From Palsa-504 sp963742795 (GTDB taxonomy: Bacteria > Actinomycetota > Actinomycetes > Streptosporangiales > Streptosporangiaceae), in assembly GCA_963742795.1 (NCBI GenBank), contig CAVUNL010000003.1:1-64000 (forward strand): a stretch of 64,000 nt of DNA. The letters are read 5' to 3'. The notes under the pieces are model-generated. The model saw only the letters and a list, made by a program, of their open reading frames with translations, was not told the origin of the DNA and made no database searches. This document shows positions 14,929-23,913 of the stretch, piece by piece. Positions within the stretch are counted from its first letter, which is position 1. Each line of letters starts with the position of its first letter. The translations under genes and the position numbers were made by a program.

Positions 14929-16377
14929 GTGAGATCGGTCCTCACCCGCCCGCAGTCCCCGGCCCGGCCCGCCCACGCGCGCGGCCGCTGGCTGCTGCTG
15001 GCCGGCCTGATCGCGTTCGGGGTGGCCCTCGGCAGCTATGTGATCTACATGGTCGGCCACGCGAAGGGCTACACGCTGGACCCGGTCGACTTCGCTGTGT
15101 ACCGGTCCGGCGGGCTCATTGTCCGACACATCAGGCCCTACTACGACCCGCACCTGGCCTCGCCGCTGTACGACTGGGTCGGATACGGCAAGCTCCACCT
15201 GCCCTTCACCTACACCCCGTTCGCGAGCCTGGCGTTCGCGCTCGTCTCGTTCGTCCCGTACCAGCTGTCCCTGAAGCTGTCCGTTGCGGTCAACCTGGTC
15301 TCGCTGCTGGCGGTGGTGTGGTTCACCCTCGGCGGCCTCGGCTACCGCCGGCTCGTGATCCGGGCCGGCGCGACCCTGCTGGGCACGGCGGTCGTGCTGT
15401 GGACCGAGCCGGTGCTGCGGACCATCTACCTGGGCCAGATCAACCTGGTCCTCCTGGCCCTGATCATGTGGGACCTGTGCCAGCCCGACACGGCCAGGAG
15501 CCGCTGGTGGAAGGGCTTCGGCACCGGCATCGCGGCCGGCATCAAGCTGACCCCGCTGGTCTTCATCCCGTACCTGCTGGTGGCCAGGAAGTTCCGCCAG
15601 GCGGCGTTGGTCCTGGCCGGGTTCGTGTTCAGCGTGCTGCTCGGCTTCGTCATCCTGCCCGGCGACTCGAACAAGTGGTGGTTCGGCGGCCTGTTCGCCC
15701 AGGGCGGGCGGACCGGGTTCCTCGGCTGGGCGGGCAACCAGTCGCTCGACGGCCTGATCACCAGGCTGGCCGGCAGCATCAACGCCGGCCACGCCGCCTG
15801 GATCGTGATCGCCGTGCTGGTCGCCGCGGCCGGGGTGATCGGCGCGGGGCTGCTCGACCGCAAGGGTCACGCCATGCTGGGCCTGCTCATGGCCGCCCTG
15901 ACCGGGCTGCTGATCTCGCCGGTCAGCTGGGATCACCACTGGGTGTGGATCGTGCCGGGCGTGATCGTGGCCGCGCACTACGCGGTCCAGGCCTGGCGCC
16001 GGGGCGCCCGGCGCACGGCGACCGCGTGCGGGCTGCTGGCCGTGGCCATCGTGGCCTGGTTCGGGGCCTGGCCGACCCGCTGGTTCGGTGTCCGCCCGCC
16101 CAACCTCGGCGAGGACTCGCTCGGCCTGCTCTGGATCCCGAAGAACACTCAGCCCTACTGGTACCAGTGGTACGGCGACAAGTCCTGGTTCCCCGAGTAC
16201 AACTGGCACGGGCTGAACCTCATCACCGGCAACGCCTTCATCCTGGCCGGGCTGGGCATATTCGCGGTGCTCCTGGCCATCTCGCTGCTGCTGCCTGCGG
16301 CCAGGAAGGACCACGACGATGAGCCTGGGCGAGATCCAGCAGGTCAGCGAGGGGATCTACGCCTACCTGCAGCCTGA
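14929..16377 (+). CDS. GT87 (DUF2029) polyprenol-phosphate-mannose alpha-mannosyltransferase
   Basis: 482 residues, about ten membrane helices, GT-C fold. The first outer loop has DPVDFAVYRSGGLIV with the catalytic-type aspartate, then HLPFTYTPFASLAFA. Further marks are TIYLGQINLVLLALI, KGFGTGIAAGIKLTPLVFI and the GNQSLDGLITRL plus SPVSWDHHWVW motifs of GT87. Family members add alpha-mannose from a lipid-linked donor to lipomannan-type glycolipids on the outer face of the membrane. Its end overlaps the next gene by 59 bases. Confidence 0.85.
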   Translation: MRSVLTRPQSPARPAHARGRWLLLAGLIAFGVALGSYVIYMVGHAKGYTLDPVDFAVYRSGGLIVRHIRPYYDPHLASPLYDWVGYGKLHLPFTYTPFASLAFALVSFVPYQLSLKLSVAVNLVSLLAVVWFTLGGLGYRRLVIRAGATLLGTAVVLWTEPVLRTIYLGQINLVLLALIMWDLCQPDTARSRWWKGFGTGIAAGIKLTPLVFIPYLLVARKFRQAALVLAGFVFSVLLGFVILPGDSNKWWFGGLFAQGGRTGFLGWAGNQSLDGLITRLAGSINAGHAAWIVIAVLVAAAGVIGAGLLDRKGHAMLGLLMAALTGLLISPVSWDHHWVWIVPGVIVAAHYAVQAWRRGARRTATACGLLAVAIVAWFGAWPTRWFGVRPPNLGEDSLGLLWIPKNTQPYWYQWYGDKSWFPEYNWHGLNLITGNAFILAGLGIFAVLLAISLLLPAARKDHDDEPGRDPAGQRGDLRLPAA

Positions 16378-17230
16378 CGGCAGCTGGTGGCTCAACAACA
16401 CGGGTTTCCTGGCCAGCCGCGACGGCGTGATCAGCGTCGACGCCACGTCCACCGAGCGGCGCACCCGCGCCTACCTGGACGCGATCGCCACCGTTACCCG
16501 CAAGCCGGTCCGCACGCTGGTCAACACCCACCACCACGGCGACCACACGCACGGCAACTACCTGTTCGGCGGGGCGACCATCGTCGGGCACGAACGCTGC
16601 CGGGAGGCGATCCTCGGCACGCCCGCGCCGCCGCCAGCCGGCGTGTGGACCGACGTGGACTGGGGGCCGCTGGAGCCGGCCCCGCCGTTCCTGACCTACA
16701 CCGACGGCGTCACGCTGTGGTCCGGTGACCTGCGCTGCGAGGTCCGCTACGTGGGCACTCCGGCGCACACCACCAACGACTCGATCGTCCATATCCCCGA
16801 ACGGTCCGTGGTCTTCGCCGGCGACCTGCTGTTCAACGGCGGCACCCCGTTCGCGCTGATGGGCTCGGTCAGCGGCTGGATCGAGGTGCTTGAGACCGTG
16901 CTGCGCCCGCTGGGCGCCCGGACCCTGGTGCCCGGCCACGGCCCGGTCTGCGGCCCCGAGGTCATCGACGACGTGCTGGCCTACCTGCGCTTCGTGCAGC
17001 ACACCGCGGCTGAGGCCAAGGCGGCAGGCCTGACTCCGCTGCAGGCCGCACGCCAGGTTGACCTGGGCGAGTTCAAAGACCTTCTTGATGCCGAACGAAT
17101 CGTGGGAAACCTGCACCGGGCCTACCTCGAGCGGGACGGGGCCGAGCGCGGCGCCCCCGCCGACCTCGCCCAGGCCTTGGGCGACATGGTGGCTTACAAC
17201 GGCGGCCGTCCGCTCACCTGTCACGCTTAG
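16319..17230 (+). CDS. MBL-fold metallo-hydrolase
   Basis: 303 residues. The zinc-binding motif HHHGDHTHGN is at about 73-82, the second-site histidine in GTPAHTTNDSIVH, the bridging aspartate in VVFAGDLLFNGGTP and the last histidine in LVPGHGPVCG. This places it with the large 'beta-lactamase-like/SoxH-type' subgroup; hydrolysis of an ester, lactone or thioester is expected but the substrate is not evident. The 59-base overlap with the mannosyltransferase implies cotranscription. Confidence 0.8.
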   Translation: MSLGEIQQVSEGIYAYLQPDGSWWLNNTGFLASRDGVISVDATSTERRTRAYLDAIATVTRKPVRTLVNTHHHGDHTHGNYLFGGATIVGHERCREAILGTPAPPPAGVWTDVDWGPLEPAPPFLTYTDGVTLWSGDLRCEVRYVGTPAHTTNDSIVHIPERSVVFAGDLLFNGGTPFALMGSVSGWIEVLETVLRPLGARTLVPGHGPVCGPEVIDDVLAYLRFVQHTAAEAKAAGLTPLQAARQVDLGEFKDLLDAERIVGNLHRAYLERDGAERGAPADLAQALGDMVAYNGGRPLTCHA

Positions 17231-17295
17231 CCTGCCCCGGCCCGAGCCTGGGCTGCGCGACCGCGATGTCCCTGCCGGGCGTGTTGCATGCGCCG

Positions 17296-17990
17296 TCAAC
17301 AAGACGGCAGCCAGATTGCAACGGCGCCGGGTTCTTCTGATTCTGCGCGGCCGATCGGCGGCCGCCAGAAGCGAAGGACACAGCCATGATGACGCGACGG
17401 CCACCGGGCCTGGGCGTCGAAGTCGTCGGCTCCGGCGCATTCCTCGGCTTCCTCGGTCAGCCGGAGCGCCTGGTCGAGTCGCCCTTGTGCGTAGACGGCC
17501 TCGGCCAGGAGCGTGGCGAGGCTCGCACGCCAGCCGCGTTCGCCCATGACGCGAAGCGCGTCATACCCGGGTGTCATGGCCTGCTCGGCCGCGACGGGAT
17601 CACCCGCGATCAGCTCGATCAGGCCGCCCTGGATCGCACGCCTGGCCCAGTCGATTCGCGCTCCAGACCGGGCGAGTATGGACCGGCTCCGCGTAAGGGC
17701 CACCCTGGCATCGGCGAAACGGCCGACGTAGCTGTACAGCACGGACAACGGGCCGAGGATGGCCGCCTCCGCCCAGGAATCGCCGGTGAGGCTCCCCACA
17801 GATCCTCGGCCAGCCGCTCTGCCGGGACCACCTGTCCCTCCGCAACCAGCAGGAGGGCGAGAACCGCACGCCGTTTCGGACCGCCCAGCGCTAGCTCCCG
17901 GCCATCTCGGACCGCCTGCACCGGCCCGAGGATGCGGAACTCGAACGCCGGGCTTCCGGTCTGTGGGCGCGGCAACCCGTCAGCTTGCAC
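17296..17990 (-). pseudogene. Remnant of a SARP/BTAD regulator with TPR region
   Basis: Two fragments of one gene type lie in different frames. About 17790-17950 encodes the N-terminal DNA-binding end of a SARP regulator (FEFRILGPVQAVRDGREL, GGPKRRAVLALLLVAEGQVV, AERLAEDLWG). From 17799 down, another frame encodes TPR-like sequence from near the C-terminus of such proteins (VLYSYVGRFADARVALTRSR, AEQAMTPGYDALRVMGERG). The central BTAD domain and any ATPase domain between them are missing, and the 3' end runs into unrelated sequence after DDFDAQARW. I infer a large internal deletion with frameshift. Confidence 0.65.
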
Positions 17991-18092
17991 GCGTACATCG
18001 TCCGCTAGCCGAACCCGCCCTGACAACCGGTCCACCCGCGCGCCAGCGGAGCAATCGCGCCGCTCAGGCCGCCAGCCATGGAGGCCCGGAAT

Positions 18093-18098
18093 TACAGT
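18093..18098 (+). promoter_or_regulatory. -10 box of polX
   Basis: TACAGT, six bases before GTG 18105; predicts a leaderless mRNA and argues against ATG 18078. Confidence 0.45.
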
Positions 18099-18104
18099 GG
18101 TGCC

Positions 18105-19808
18105 GTGGCCTGGCTCAACGAAGAAGTCGCGGGGCTGCTCCGGGAGTACGCCGAGCTGACCCAGATCACCGGCGGTGACGTGTTCCGGGCCCGGAACTAC
18201 GAGAAGGCGGCCCGGTCGGTGCGCGGCTATGGCGAGGACATCAGCCGGCTCGACCCCAAGGGCCTGCGCGCCATCCCCGGCGTGGGGGGCTCGATCGCGG
18301 CCAAGATCGCCGAGTACCTGGCCACCGGGCGCATCGCCGCCCTGGACGAGCTGCGGGCCAAGATCCCGGCCGGGGTGCTCGAGCTGACCCGGGTGCCCGG
18401 GCTGGGCCCCAAGCGCGCGCTGCAGCTCAACCATGACCTGGGCATACAGTCGGTGGACGAACTCGCCGCCGCGGTCAAGGCAGGCCGGCTGGAAGGGCTG
18501 GCCGGGTTCGGCGCGCGCAGCGAAGAGCGCATCGCCGACGGCATCGAGGTCTACCGGCAGGGCCGTGAGCGGGTCCTGCTCGACGTGGCCCTGCACACCG
18601 CGACCACCATGGTGGCGGCCCTGTCCGCCGTGCCCGGCTGCCAGCGCTGTTCCTACGCGGGTTCGCTGCGGCGCTGGCGCGAGACCATCGGCGACGTCGA
18701 CATCCTGGCCGCCGCGGACGACTCAGCCCCGCTGATGGCGGCGTTCTCGGCCGGACAGCAGGTCATCGCCAGCGGTCCCACCAAGACCTCCATCCGGACC
18801 GCGGACGGCCTGCAGGTGGACCTGCGCGTGGTGCAACTCGACGCGTGGGGCGCGGCGCTGCAGTACTTCACCGGCTCGCAGGCGCACAACGTGGCCGTCC
18901 GGCAGATCGCGGTCCGCAAGAAGCTCAAACTATCCGAATATGGACTATTCGATGTCGGGACGGGTGAGCTGATCGTCTCGCGTACCGAGGAAGAGGTCTA
19001 CGGGCGGCTGGGCCTGGCCTGGATCCCGCCCGCGATGCGCGAAGACCACGGCGAGGTGGAGGTCGCGGCCCGGGGCGAGCTACCACGGCTCGTTCGGGAA
19101 AATGATCTTCGCGGGGACCTGCACACGCACACCAACCTGACCGACGGGGTGGCCAGCCTGGAGGATATGGTGGCCGCGGCGGGCCGGAAGGATTACGAGT
19201 ACTACGCGATCACCGACCACGCGCCGAACCTGTTCTTCCAGCGGATGACCGACGAGAAGATGCTGGCCCAGCGCGAGCAGGTGCGGGCCCTGGACGCGCC
19301 GCTGGAACTCCTGCACGGCACCGAGCTCAACATCGCGCCGGACGGCTCGGTGGACTGGGACGAAGACTTCCTGGCCGGGTTCGACCTGTGCGTGGCCTCG
19401 GTGCACTCCAACTTCGACCAGCCACGGGCCGAGATGACCCGGCGTTTCGTCACCGCGTGCGAGAACCCGCGGGTCAACATCATCGGGCACCCGCTCACCC
19501 GGCGGATCGGGCGAAGACCACCGGTCGACGTGGACTTCGGGGAACTGTTCCGGGCCTGTGCCCGTACCGGCACGGCGCTGGAGATCAACGCCTCGCCGCA
19601 GCGCCTCGACCTGCCCTCGGACCACATCCGCGCGGCCCGGGACGCGGGCGTGGTGTTCGCCATCGATAGCGACGCGCACTCGGTGGCCGACCAGGGCAAC
19701 CTGCCGTACGGCGTGGGCACCGCGCAACGCGGCTGGCTCACCCCCGACGACGTGATCAACACCTGGCCCCTGGACCGGCTCCGCGCCTTCCTGCGCAAGG
19801 GCCGCTGA
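18105..19808 (+). CDS. polX: DNA polymerase/3'-5' exonuclease PolX
   Basis: 567 residues from GTG 18105. Order: N-terminal helix-hairpin-helix domain (GGDVFRARNYEKAARSV, IPGVGGSIAAKI, VPGLGPKRALQL); family-X palm with SYAGSLRRWRETIGDVDIL (catalytic Asp pair) and DGLQVDLRVV (third Asp); thumb with GSQAHNVAVRQIA; then a C-terminal PHP nuclease domain with DLHTHTNLTDG, AITDHAPN, LLHGTELNI, GHPLTR and DSDAHS metal ligands. Bacterial PolX fills short gaps in base-excision repair and its PHP domain supplies 3'-5' exonuclease and AP-endonuclease activity. All catalytic residues appear intact. Monocistronic. Confidence 0.93.
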   Translation: MAWLNEEVAGLLREYAELTQITGGDVFRARNYEKAARSVRGYGEDISRLDPKGLRAIPGVGGSIAAKIAEYLATGRIAALDELRAKIPAGVLELTRVPGLGPKRALQLNHDLGIQSVDELAAAVKAGRLEGLAGFGARSEERIADGIEVYRQGRERVLLDVALHTATTMVAALSAVPGCQRCSYAGSLRRWRETIGDVDILAAADDSAPLMAAFSAGQQVIASGPTKTSIRTADGLQVDLRVVQLDAWGAALQYFTGSQAHNVAVRQIAVRKKLKLSEYGLFDVGTGELIVSRTEEEVYGRLGLAWIPPAMREDHGEVEVAARGELPRLVRENDLRGDLHTHTNLTDGVASLEDMVAAAGRKDYEYYAITDHAPNLFFQRMTDEKMLAQREQVRALDAPLELLHGTELNIAPDGSVDWDEDFLAGFDLCVASVHSNFDQPRAEMTRRFVTACENPRVNIIGHPLTRRIGRRPPVDVDFGELFRACARTGTALEINASPQRLDLPSDHIRAARDAGVVFAIDSDAHSVADQGNLPYGVGTAQRGWLTPDDVINTWPLDRLRAFLRKGR

Positions 19809-19905
19809 TCCGCTGCCAGGCCCGGGAAATCGGCTCCGCTACCGGTGAGAAACGGGCCGCCGGCCGGTCTATACGGTTAGGCGGCGGCGGGCCGCGGGAG
19901 GACAC

Positions 19906-20499
19906 ATGGCAGGACAGGCCGGCGCCGGGTGCGCTCCGTCGGGTGCGGTCACGCTCCTGGCCAGCGCGATCAGTTACGCGCTGGCCGCGTGCGTGCAGGT
20001 CACGCCGGGGGAGATGGCGCTGCGCACGCCGTGTACGGACTGGGATCTGGAGGCGCTGCTCGCGCACCTGGCCGCGTCTATGGCCGACCTGGAAGCGGTC
20101 CTGCGCACCGGGCACCTCGACCTGGAGGCCGACGACCCCGCGACGCCGGAACCCGATGACGGCGACCCGGTCGAGATGCTGCGCGACCGGGCCTCGAACC
20201 TGCTGTTCGCGTGCTACGCCCACCACGGCCCCGACCAGTTCGTCCTGGTCGGCGGCCTACCGCTGCCCGCCGGGCTGGTGACCTGCACCGGCGCCGTCGA
20301 GATCGCCGTGCACGGCTGGGACGTCCGCGCGGCGCGCGGCCACGGCAGCCCGATCCCGCCCGCGCTGGCCACCAGGATGCTGCGGCTGTCTCCGCTGCTG
20401 GTCACCGGGCGCGAGGGCCTGTTCGGCGCCCCGGTGCACGTCCCGGCGCAGGCGTGCCCGGGCGACCAGCTGATCGCCTACCTCGGCCGGCAGCCGTAG
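19906..20499 (+). CDS. TIGR03086-family metal-binding protein (DinB/MDMPI-like)
   Basis: 197 residues; GGGAGGA at 19896-19902 sets ATG 19906. A four-helix bundle with the MDMPI-like pattern RTPCTDWDLEALLAHLAASM near residue 40-60 and AVEIAVHGWDVRAARG near 128-143; the histidines are the expected metal ligands. Proteins of this group are thought to act in mycothiol-dependent chemistry, but the individual substrates are unknown. TATACGGT (about 19869-19876) may be its -10 region. Confidence 0.75.
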   Translation: MAGQAGAGCAPSGAVTLLASAISYALAACVQVTPGEMALRTPCTDWDLEALLAHLAASMADLEAVLRTGHLDLEADDPATPEPDDGDPVEMLRDRASNLLFACYAHHGPDQFVLVGGLPLPAGLVTCTGAVEIAVHGWDVRAARGHGSPIPPALATRMLRLSPLLVTGREGLFGAPVHVPAQACPGDQLIAYLGRQP

Positions 20500-20572
20500 C
20501 GGCCGGATGGAGCCCCGGGTTTCACCGGGTTACCCACCCAGGCGCCGGAACACTCGGGCCATGGCCTAGTGT

Positions 20573-20590
20573 TGTTACTGGCGAGTAGCA
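20573..20590. promoter_or_regulatory. Palindromic operator upstream of the thiolase operon
   Basis: TGTTACTGGCGAGTAGCA is a near-perfect palindrome (arms 7 bp with one mismatch, centre GGCG, core TACT-N4-AGTA), 22 bases before the thiolase GTG. It has the size and symmetry of a TetR-family site; I infer control of this beta-oxidation operon by a TetR-type acyl-CoA sensor encoded elsewhere. Confidence 0.5.
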
Positions 20591-20611
20591 TTTCGTTCCC
20601 GGGAGGGTGAC

Positions 20612-21802
20612 GTGCCCCGAATCGCACGCGATGTGGTGTTCGTAGACGGCGTCCGGACGCCGTTCGGGAAGGCCGGGCCGAACGGCCTGTACGCCGAGAC
20701 CAGGGCCGACGACATGGTCGTCAGCGTGATCCGGGAACTGCTGCGGCGCAACCCCGCGCTGCCGCCGGAGCGGATCGGTGACGTGGCCATCGCCGCGACC
20801 ACCCAGACCGGCGACCAGGGACTGACCATCGGCCGCAGCGCCGCCGTCCTGGCCGGGCTGCCGAAGTCCGTGCCGGGCTACGCCATCGACCGGATGTGCG
20901 CGGGCGCGATGACCGCCGTGACCACGGCGGCCGGATCGATCGCGTTCGGCGCCACCGACACCGCGATCGCGGGCGGCGTGGAGCACATGGGCCATCATCC
21001 GATGGGGTCCGGGGTCGACCCGAACCCGCGGTTCATCTCCGAGCGCCTGGTCGACCCGTCCGCGCTGGTGATGGGCTCGACCGCGGAGAACCTGCACGAC
21101 CGGTTCGGTGCGATCACCCGCGGCCGGTCCGACGCGTACGCGCTGGGCAGCCAGCGTAAGGTGGCCGCGGCCTACGCCGCAGGCAAGATCCAGCCCGACC
21201 TGGTGCCGGTCGCGATCCGCAGCGCGGAGCTTGGCTGGGGGCTGGCCACCGCCGACGAGCCGCCCCGTCCGGACACCACGCTCGAGGCGCTGGCCGGGCT
21301 CAAGACGCCGTTCCGGCCGCACGGGCGGGTCACCGCGGGGAACTCCGCCGGGCTGAACGACGGCGCTACCGGCTGCGTTATCGCGGCCCAGGACGTGGCC
21401 GCCGAGCTGGGCCTGGACGCCCGGATGCGGCTCATCGACTTCAGCTACGCCGGAGTGGACCCCGAGGTGATGGGCATCGGGCCGGTGCCCGCGACCGAGA
21501 CCGTGCTGGCCCGTAACGACCTGACCATCGACGACATCGGCCTGATCGAGATCAACGAGGCGTTCGCGGTCCAGGTCCTGGCCTTTCTCGACCACTTCAA
21601 GATCGACGACGCCGACCCGCGGGTGAACCCGTGGGGCGGCGCGATCGCGCTGGGCCACCCGCTAGCCAGCTCCGGCGTCCGGCTGATGATCCAGCTCGCC
21701 CGCCAGTTCGCCGAGAATCCGAGCGTCCGCTTCGGCCTGACCACGATGTGCGTCGGGCTGGGCATGGGCGGCACCGTCCTGTGGGAGAACCTCAATGCCT
21801 GA
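20612..21802 (+). CDS. fadA: Acetyl-CoA C-acyltransferase (thiolase)
   Basis: 396 residues; GTG 20612 follows GGGAGGG at 20601. Catalytic residues are all visible: nucleophile Cys in DRMCAGAMTA (about 94), His in ALGHPLASSG (about 354) and the second Cys in TTMCVGLGMGG (about 385). EINEAFAVQVLAF is the NEAF motif. It cleaves 3-ketoacyl-CoA to acetyl-CoA and a shortened acyl-CoA. Overlap of 8 bases with the following FadB-like gene shows the pair forms the beta-oxidation complex. Confidence 0.92.
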   Translation: MPRIARDVVFVDGVRTPFGKAGPNGLYAETRADDMVVSVIRELLRRNPALPPERIGDVAIAATTQTGDQGLTIGRSAAVLAGLPKSVPGYAIDRMCAGAMTAVTTAAGSIAFGATDTAIAGGVEHMGHHPMGSGVDPNPRFISERLVDPSALVMGSTAENLHDRFGAITRGRSDAYALGSQRKVAAAYAAGKIQPDLVPVAIRSAELGWGLATADEPPRPDTTLEALAGLKTPFRPHGRVTAGNSAGLNDGATGCVIAAQDVAAELGLDARMRLIDFSYAGVDPEVMGIGPVPATETVLARNDLTIDDIGLIEINEAFAVQVLAFLDHFKIDDADPRVNPWGGAIALGHPLASSGVRLMIQLARQFAENPSVRFGLTTMCVGLGMGGTVLWENLNA

Positions 21803-23870
21803 CATCGGTGACGACTCGCTCCTCACCTCGCTGTTCCCGGACGAGGTGGTGACCCGGGCGCTGGTCCGCGACGTGCAGCTGCCGGGCGGGGCTGGGACCA
21901 TGGCCCTGATCACCTTGGACAACGGGCACGACCACACCCGGCCGAACACCTTCGGCCCCGCGGGCCTGCTGGCGCTGCGCGACGCGCTCGATGCGGTGGC
22001 CGCCCGGACCGACATCGTCGCGGTGGGCGTGACCGGCAAGCCGTTTATCTTCGCGGCCGGCGCGGACCTGGGCGTGGCCGCGGTGATCCGCGCCCGCGAC
22101 GAGGCGCTGGCCGTGGGGCGGCTGGGGCACGAGGTGTTCCGACGGTTCGGCGAGCTGAGCGTGCCTTCGTTCGCGTTCGTCAACGGCGCGGCCCTGGGCG
22201 GCGGCCTGGAGCTCGCGCTGCACTGCTCGTTCCGGACGATCTCCTCGGGCGTCACCGCGGTCGCGTTCCCCGAGTGCTTCCTGGGCCTGCTGCCCGGCTG
22301 GGGCGGCACCTACCTGCTGCCGCGGCTGATCGGCCCGGCCAAGGCGCTCAAGCTCATCATCGAGAACCCGCTCAGCCAGAACCGCATGGTGGCCGGGCCC
22401 GAGGCCTTCTCGCTCGGCCTCGCCGACGCCCTGTTCGAGCCCGCCGACTTCCTGGCCTCCTCGCTCCGCTGGGCGGCCCGCGTCCTGAATGGATCGGTTC
22501 CGGTGCCCCGGGCGATCCCGGAGGAGGACTGGGCCGCCGCGGCCGCCGGGGCCAGGTTCTTCGCGGACGGCAAGCTGCACGGGGCCGCTCCGGCGCCCTA
22601 CCGGGCCATCGAGCTGGTGGCCGCGGCCCGTGACCGGACCCGGGACGAGGGCTTCGCCGCCGAGGACGAGGGGCTGGCCGACGTGCTGCTCAGCGACGAG
22701 CTGCAGGCCAGCCTGTACGCGTTTGACCTGACCCAGAAGCGGGCGCGGCGCGCGGCGGGAGCGCCGGACGTGTCGCTGGCCCGGCCGGTGACCAAGGTCG
22801 GCGTGGTGGGCGCGGGCCTGATGGCCGCGCAGATCGCGCTGCTGTTCGCCCGGCGGCTGGAGATGCCGGTGGTGCTGACTGACCTGGACCAGGGCCGGCT
22901 GGAGGCCGGGGTCGGTCACGTGCACGGCGAGATCGCCAAGCTGGCCAGCCGCGGCCGGATCAGCGCCGACACGGCGGCCCGGCTCACCAGCCTGGTGACC
23001 GGGTCGCTGACCAAGGACGCCTTTGCCGACGCCGACTTCGTGATCGAGGCGGTGTTCGAGGAGATCGCGGTCAAGCAGAAGGTGTTCGCCGAGGTCGAGG
23101 CGGTGGTCCGGCCGGACTGCGTGCTCGCCACCAACACCTCCTCGCTCTCGGTGAGCGAGATGGCGGCCGGGCTGGCCCACCCCGAGCGGGTGGTCGGGTT
23201 TCACTTCTTCAACCCGGTGGCCATGATGCCGCTGGTCGAGGTGATCCGCGGCGCTGCCACCGACGAGGCGGCGCTGGCGACCGCGCTGGCCGTGGGCAAG
23301 ACGCTGAAGAAGAACTGCGTGCTGGTCAAGGACTCGCCCGCGTTCGTGGTCAACCGCCTGCTGACCAGGTTCCTGGGCGAGGTCCTGGCCACGGTGGACG
23401 AGGGCACCCGGTTCGAGGTGGCCGAGCACGCTCCGGACCCGCTGGGCCTGCCCACGACTCCGTTCCTGCTGCTCCAGCTGGTCGGCCCGGCCGTGGCGCT
23501 GCACGTGGGCGAGACGCTGCACGCGGCCTATCCCGACCGGTTCGGCGTGTCGCCGAAGCTGCGCGCCCTGGTCGCGGCGGGTCAGACGGCGGTCTACGGG
23601 CCCGACTTCTCGGTGGTGCCCGCGGTGGCGGCCATTCTGGCCGGCGGCGACCGCCCGTCCACCCCCGAGCAGGTGCGCGAGCGGGCGCTCGAGGCGCTGG
23701 CCGAGGAGATCAGGCTGATCCTCGACGAGGGCGCGGTCGCCGCTCCGGAGGACATCGACCTGTGCCTGATCCTCGGCGCCGGCTGGCCCTTCCACCTCGG
23801 CGGGATCACTCCGTACCTGGATCGCAGCGGCATCGCGGAGAAGGTCACCGGGAGCCGGTTCCATCTCTGA
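21795..23870 (+). CDS. fadB: Fatty acid oxidation multifunctional protein (enoyl-CoA hydratase / 3-hydroxyacyl-CoA dehydrogenase)
   Basis: 691 residues. The N-terminal crotonase part (about 30-240) has FIFAAGADL for the oxyanion hole, NGAALGGGLELALH with the first catalytic Glu and AFPECFLGLLPGWGGT with the second. From about 330 there is an NAD-binding Rossmann fold (KVGVVGAGLMAAQIALLFA), ATNTSSLSVSEMA, VVGFHFFNPVAMMPLVEV with the catalytic His, and DSPAFVVNRLLTRFLGEV leading into the C-terminal dehydrogenase domains. It hydrates enoyl-CoA and oxidises 3-hydroxyacyl-CoA, feeding the thiolase encoded just upstream. Confidence 0.92.
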   Translation: MPDIGDDSLLTSLFPDEVVTRALVRDVQLPGGAGTMALITLDNGHDHTRPNTFGPAGLLALRDALDAVAARTDIVAVGVTGKPFIFAAGADLGVAAVIRARDEALAVGRLGHEVFRRFGELSVPSFAFVNGAALGGGLELALHCSFRTISSGVTAVAFPECFLGLLPGWGGTYLLPRLIGPAKALKLIIENPLSQNRMVAGPEAFSLGLADALFEPADFLASSLRWAARVLNGSVPVPRAIPEEDWAAAAAGARFFADGKLHGAAPAPYRAIELVAAARDRTRDEGFAAEDEGLADVLLSDELQASLYAFDLTQKRARRAAGAPDVSLARPVTKVGVVGAGLMAAQIALLFARRLEMPVVLTDLDQGRLEAGVGHVHGEIAKLASRGRISADTAARLTSLVTGSLTKDAFADADFVIEAVFEEIAVKQKVFAEVEAVVRPDCVLATNTSSLSVSEMAAGLAHPERVVGFHFFNPVAMMPLVEVIRGAATDEAALATALAVGKTLKKNCVLVKDSPAFVVNRLLTRFLGEVLATVDEGTRFEVAEHAPDPLGLPTTPFLLLQLVGPAVALHVGETLHAAYPDRFGVSPKLRALVAAGQTAVYGPDFSVVPAVAAILAGGDRPSTPEQVRERALEALAEEIRLILDEGAVAAPEDIDLCLILGAGWPFHLGGITPYLDRSGIAEKVTGSRFHL

Positions 23871-23901
23871 TTCGTCCTAGAGGAGCCCGCCGTCGGTGCC
23901 A

Positions 23902-23907
23902 TAGGGT
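23902..23907 (+). promoter_or_regulatory. -10 box of the DUF885 gene
   Basis: TAGGGT, six bases before ATG 23914; predicts a leaderless mRNA separate from the fadAB transcript. Confidence 0.45.
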
Positions 23908-23913
23908 AGCGGG

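Noticed and set aside
21792..23864. 690-codon minus-strand frame opposite the fadB-type gene
   Set aside because: Shadow of biased codon use; no recognisable domain, and the opposite strand is a clear multifunctional enzyme.
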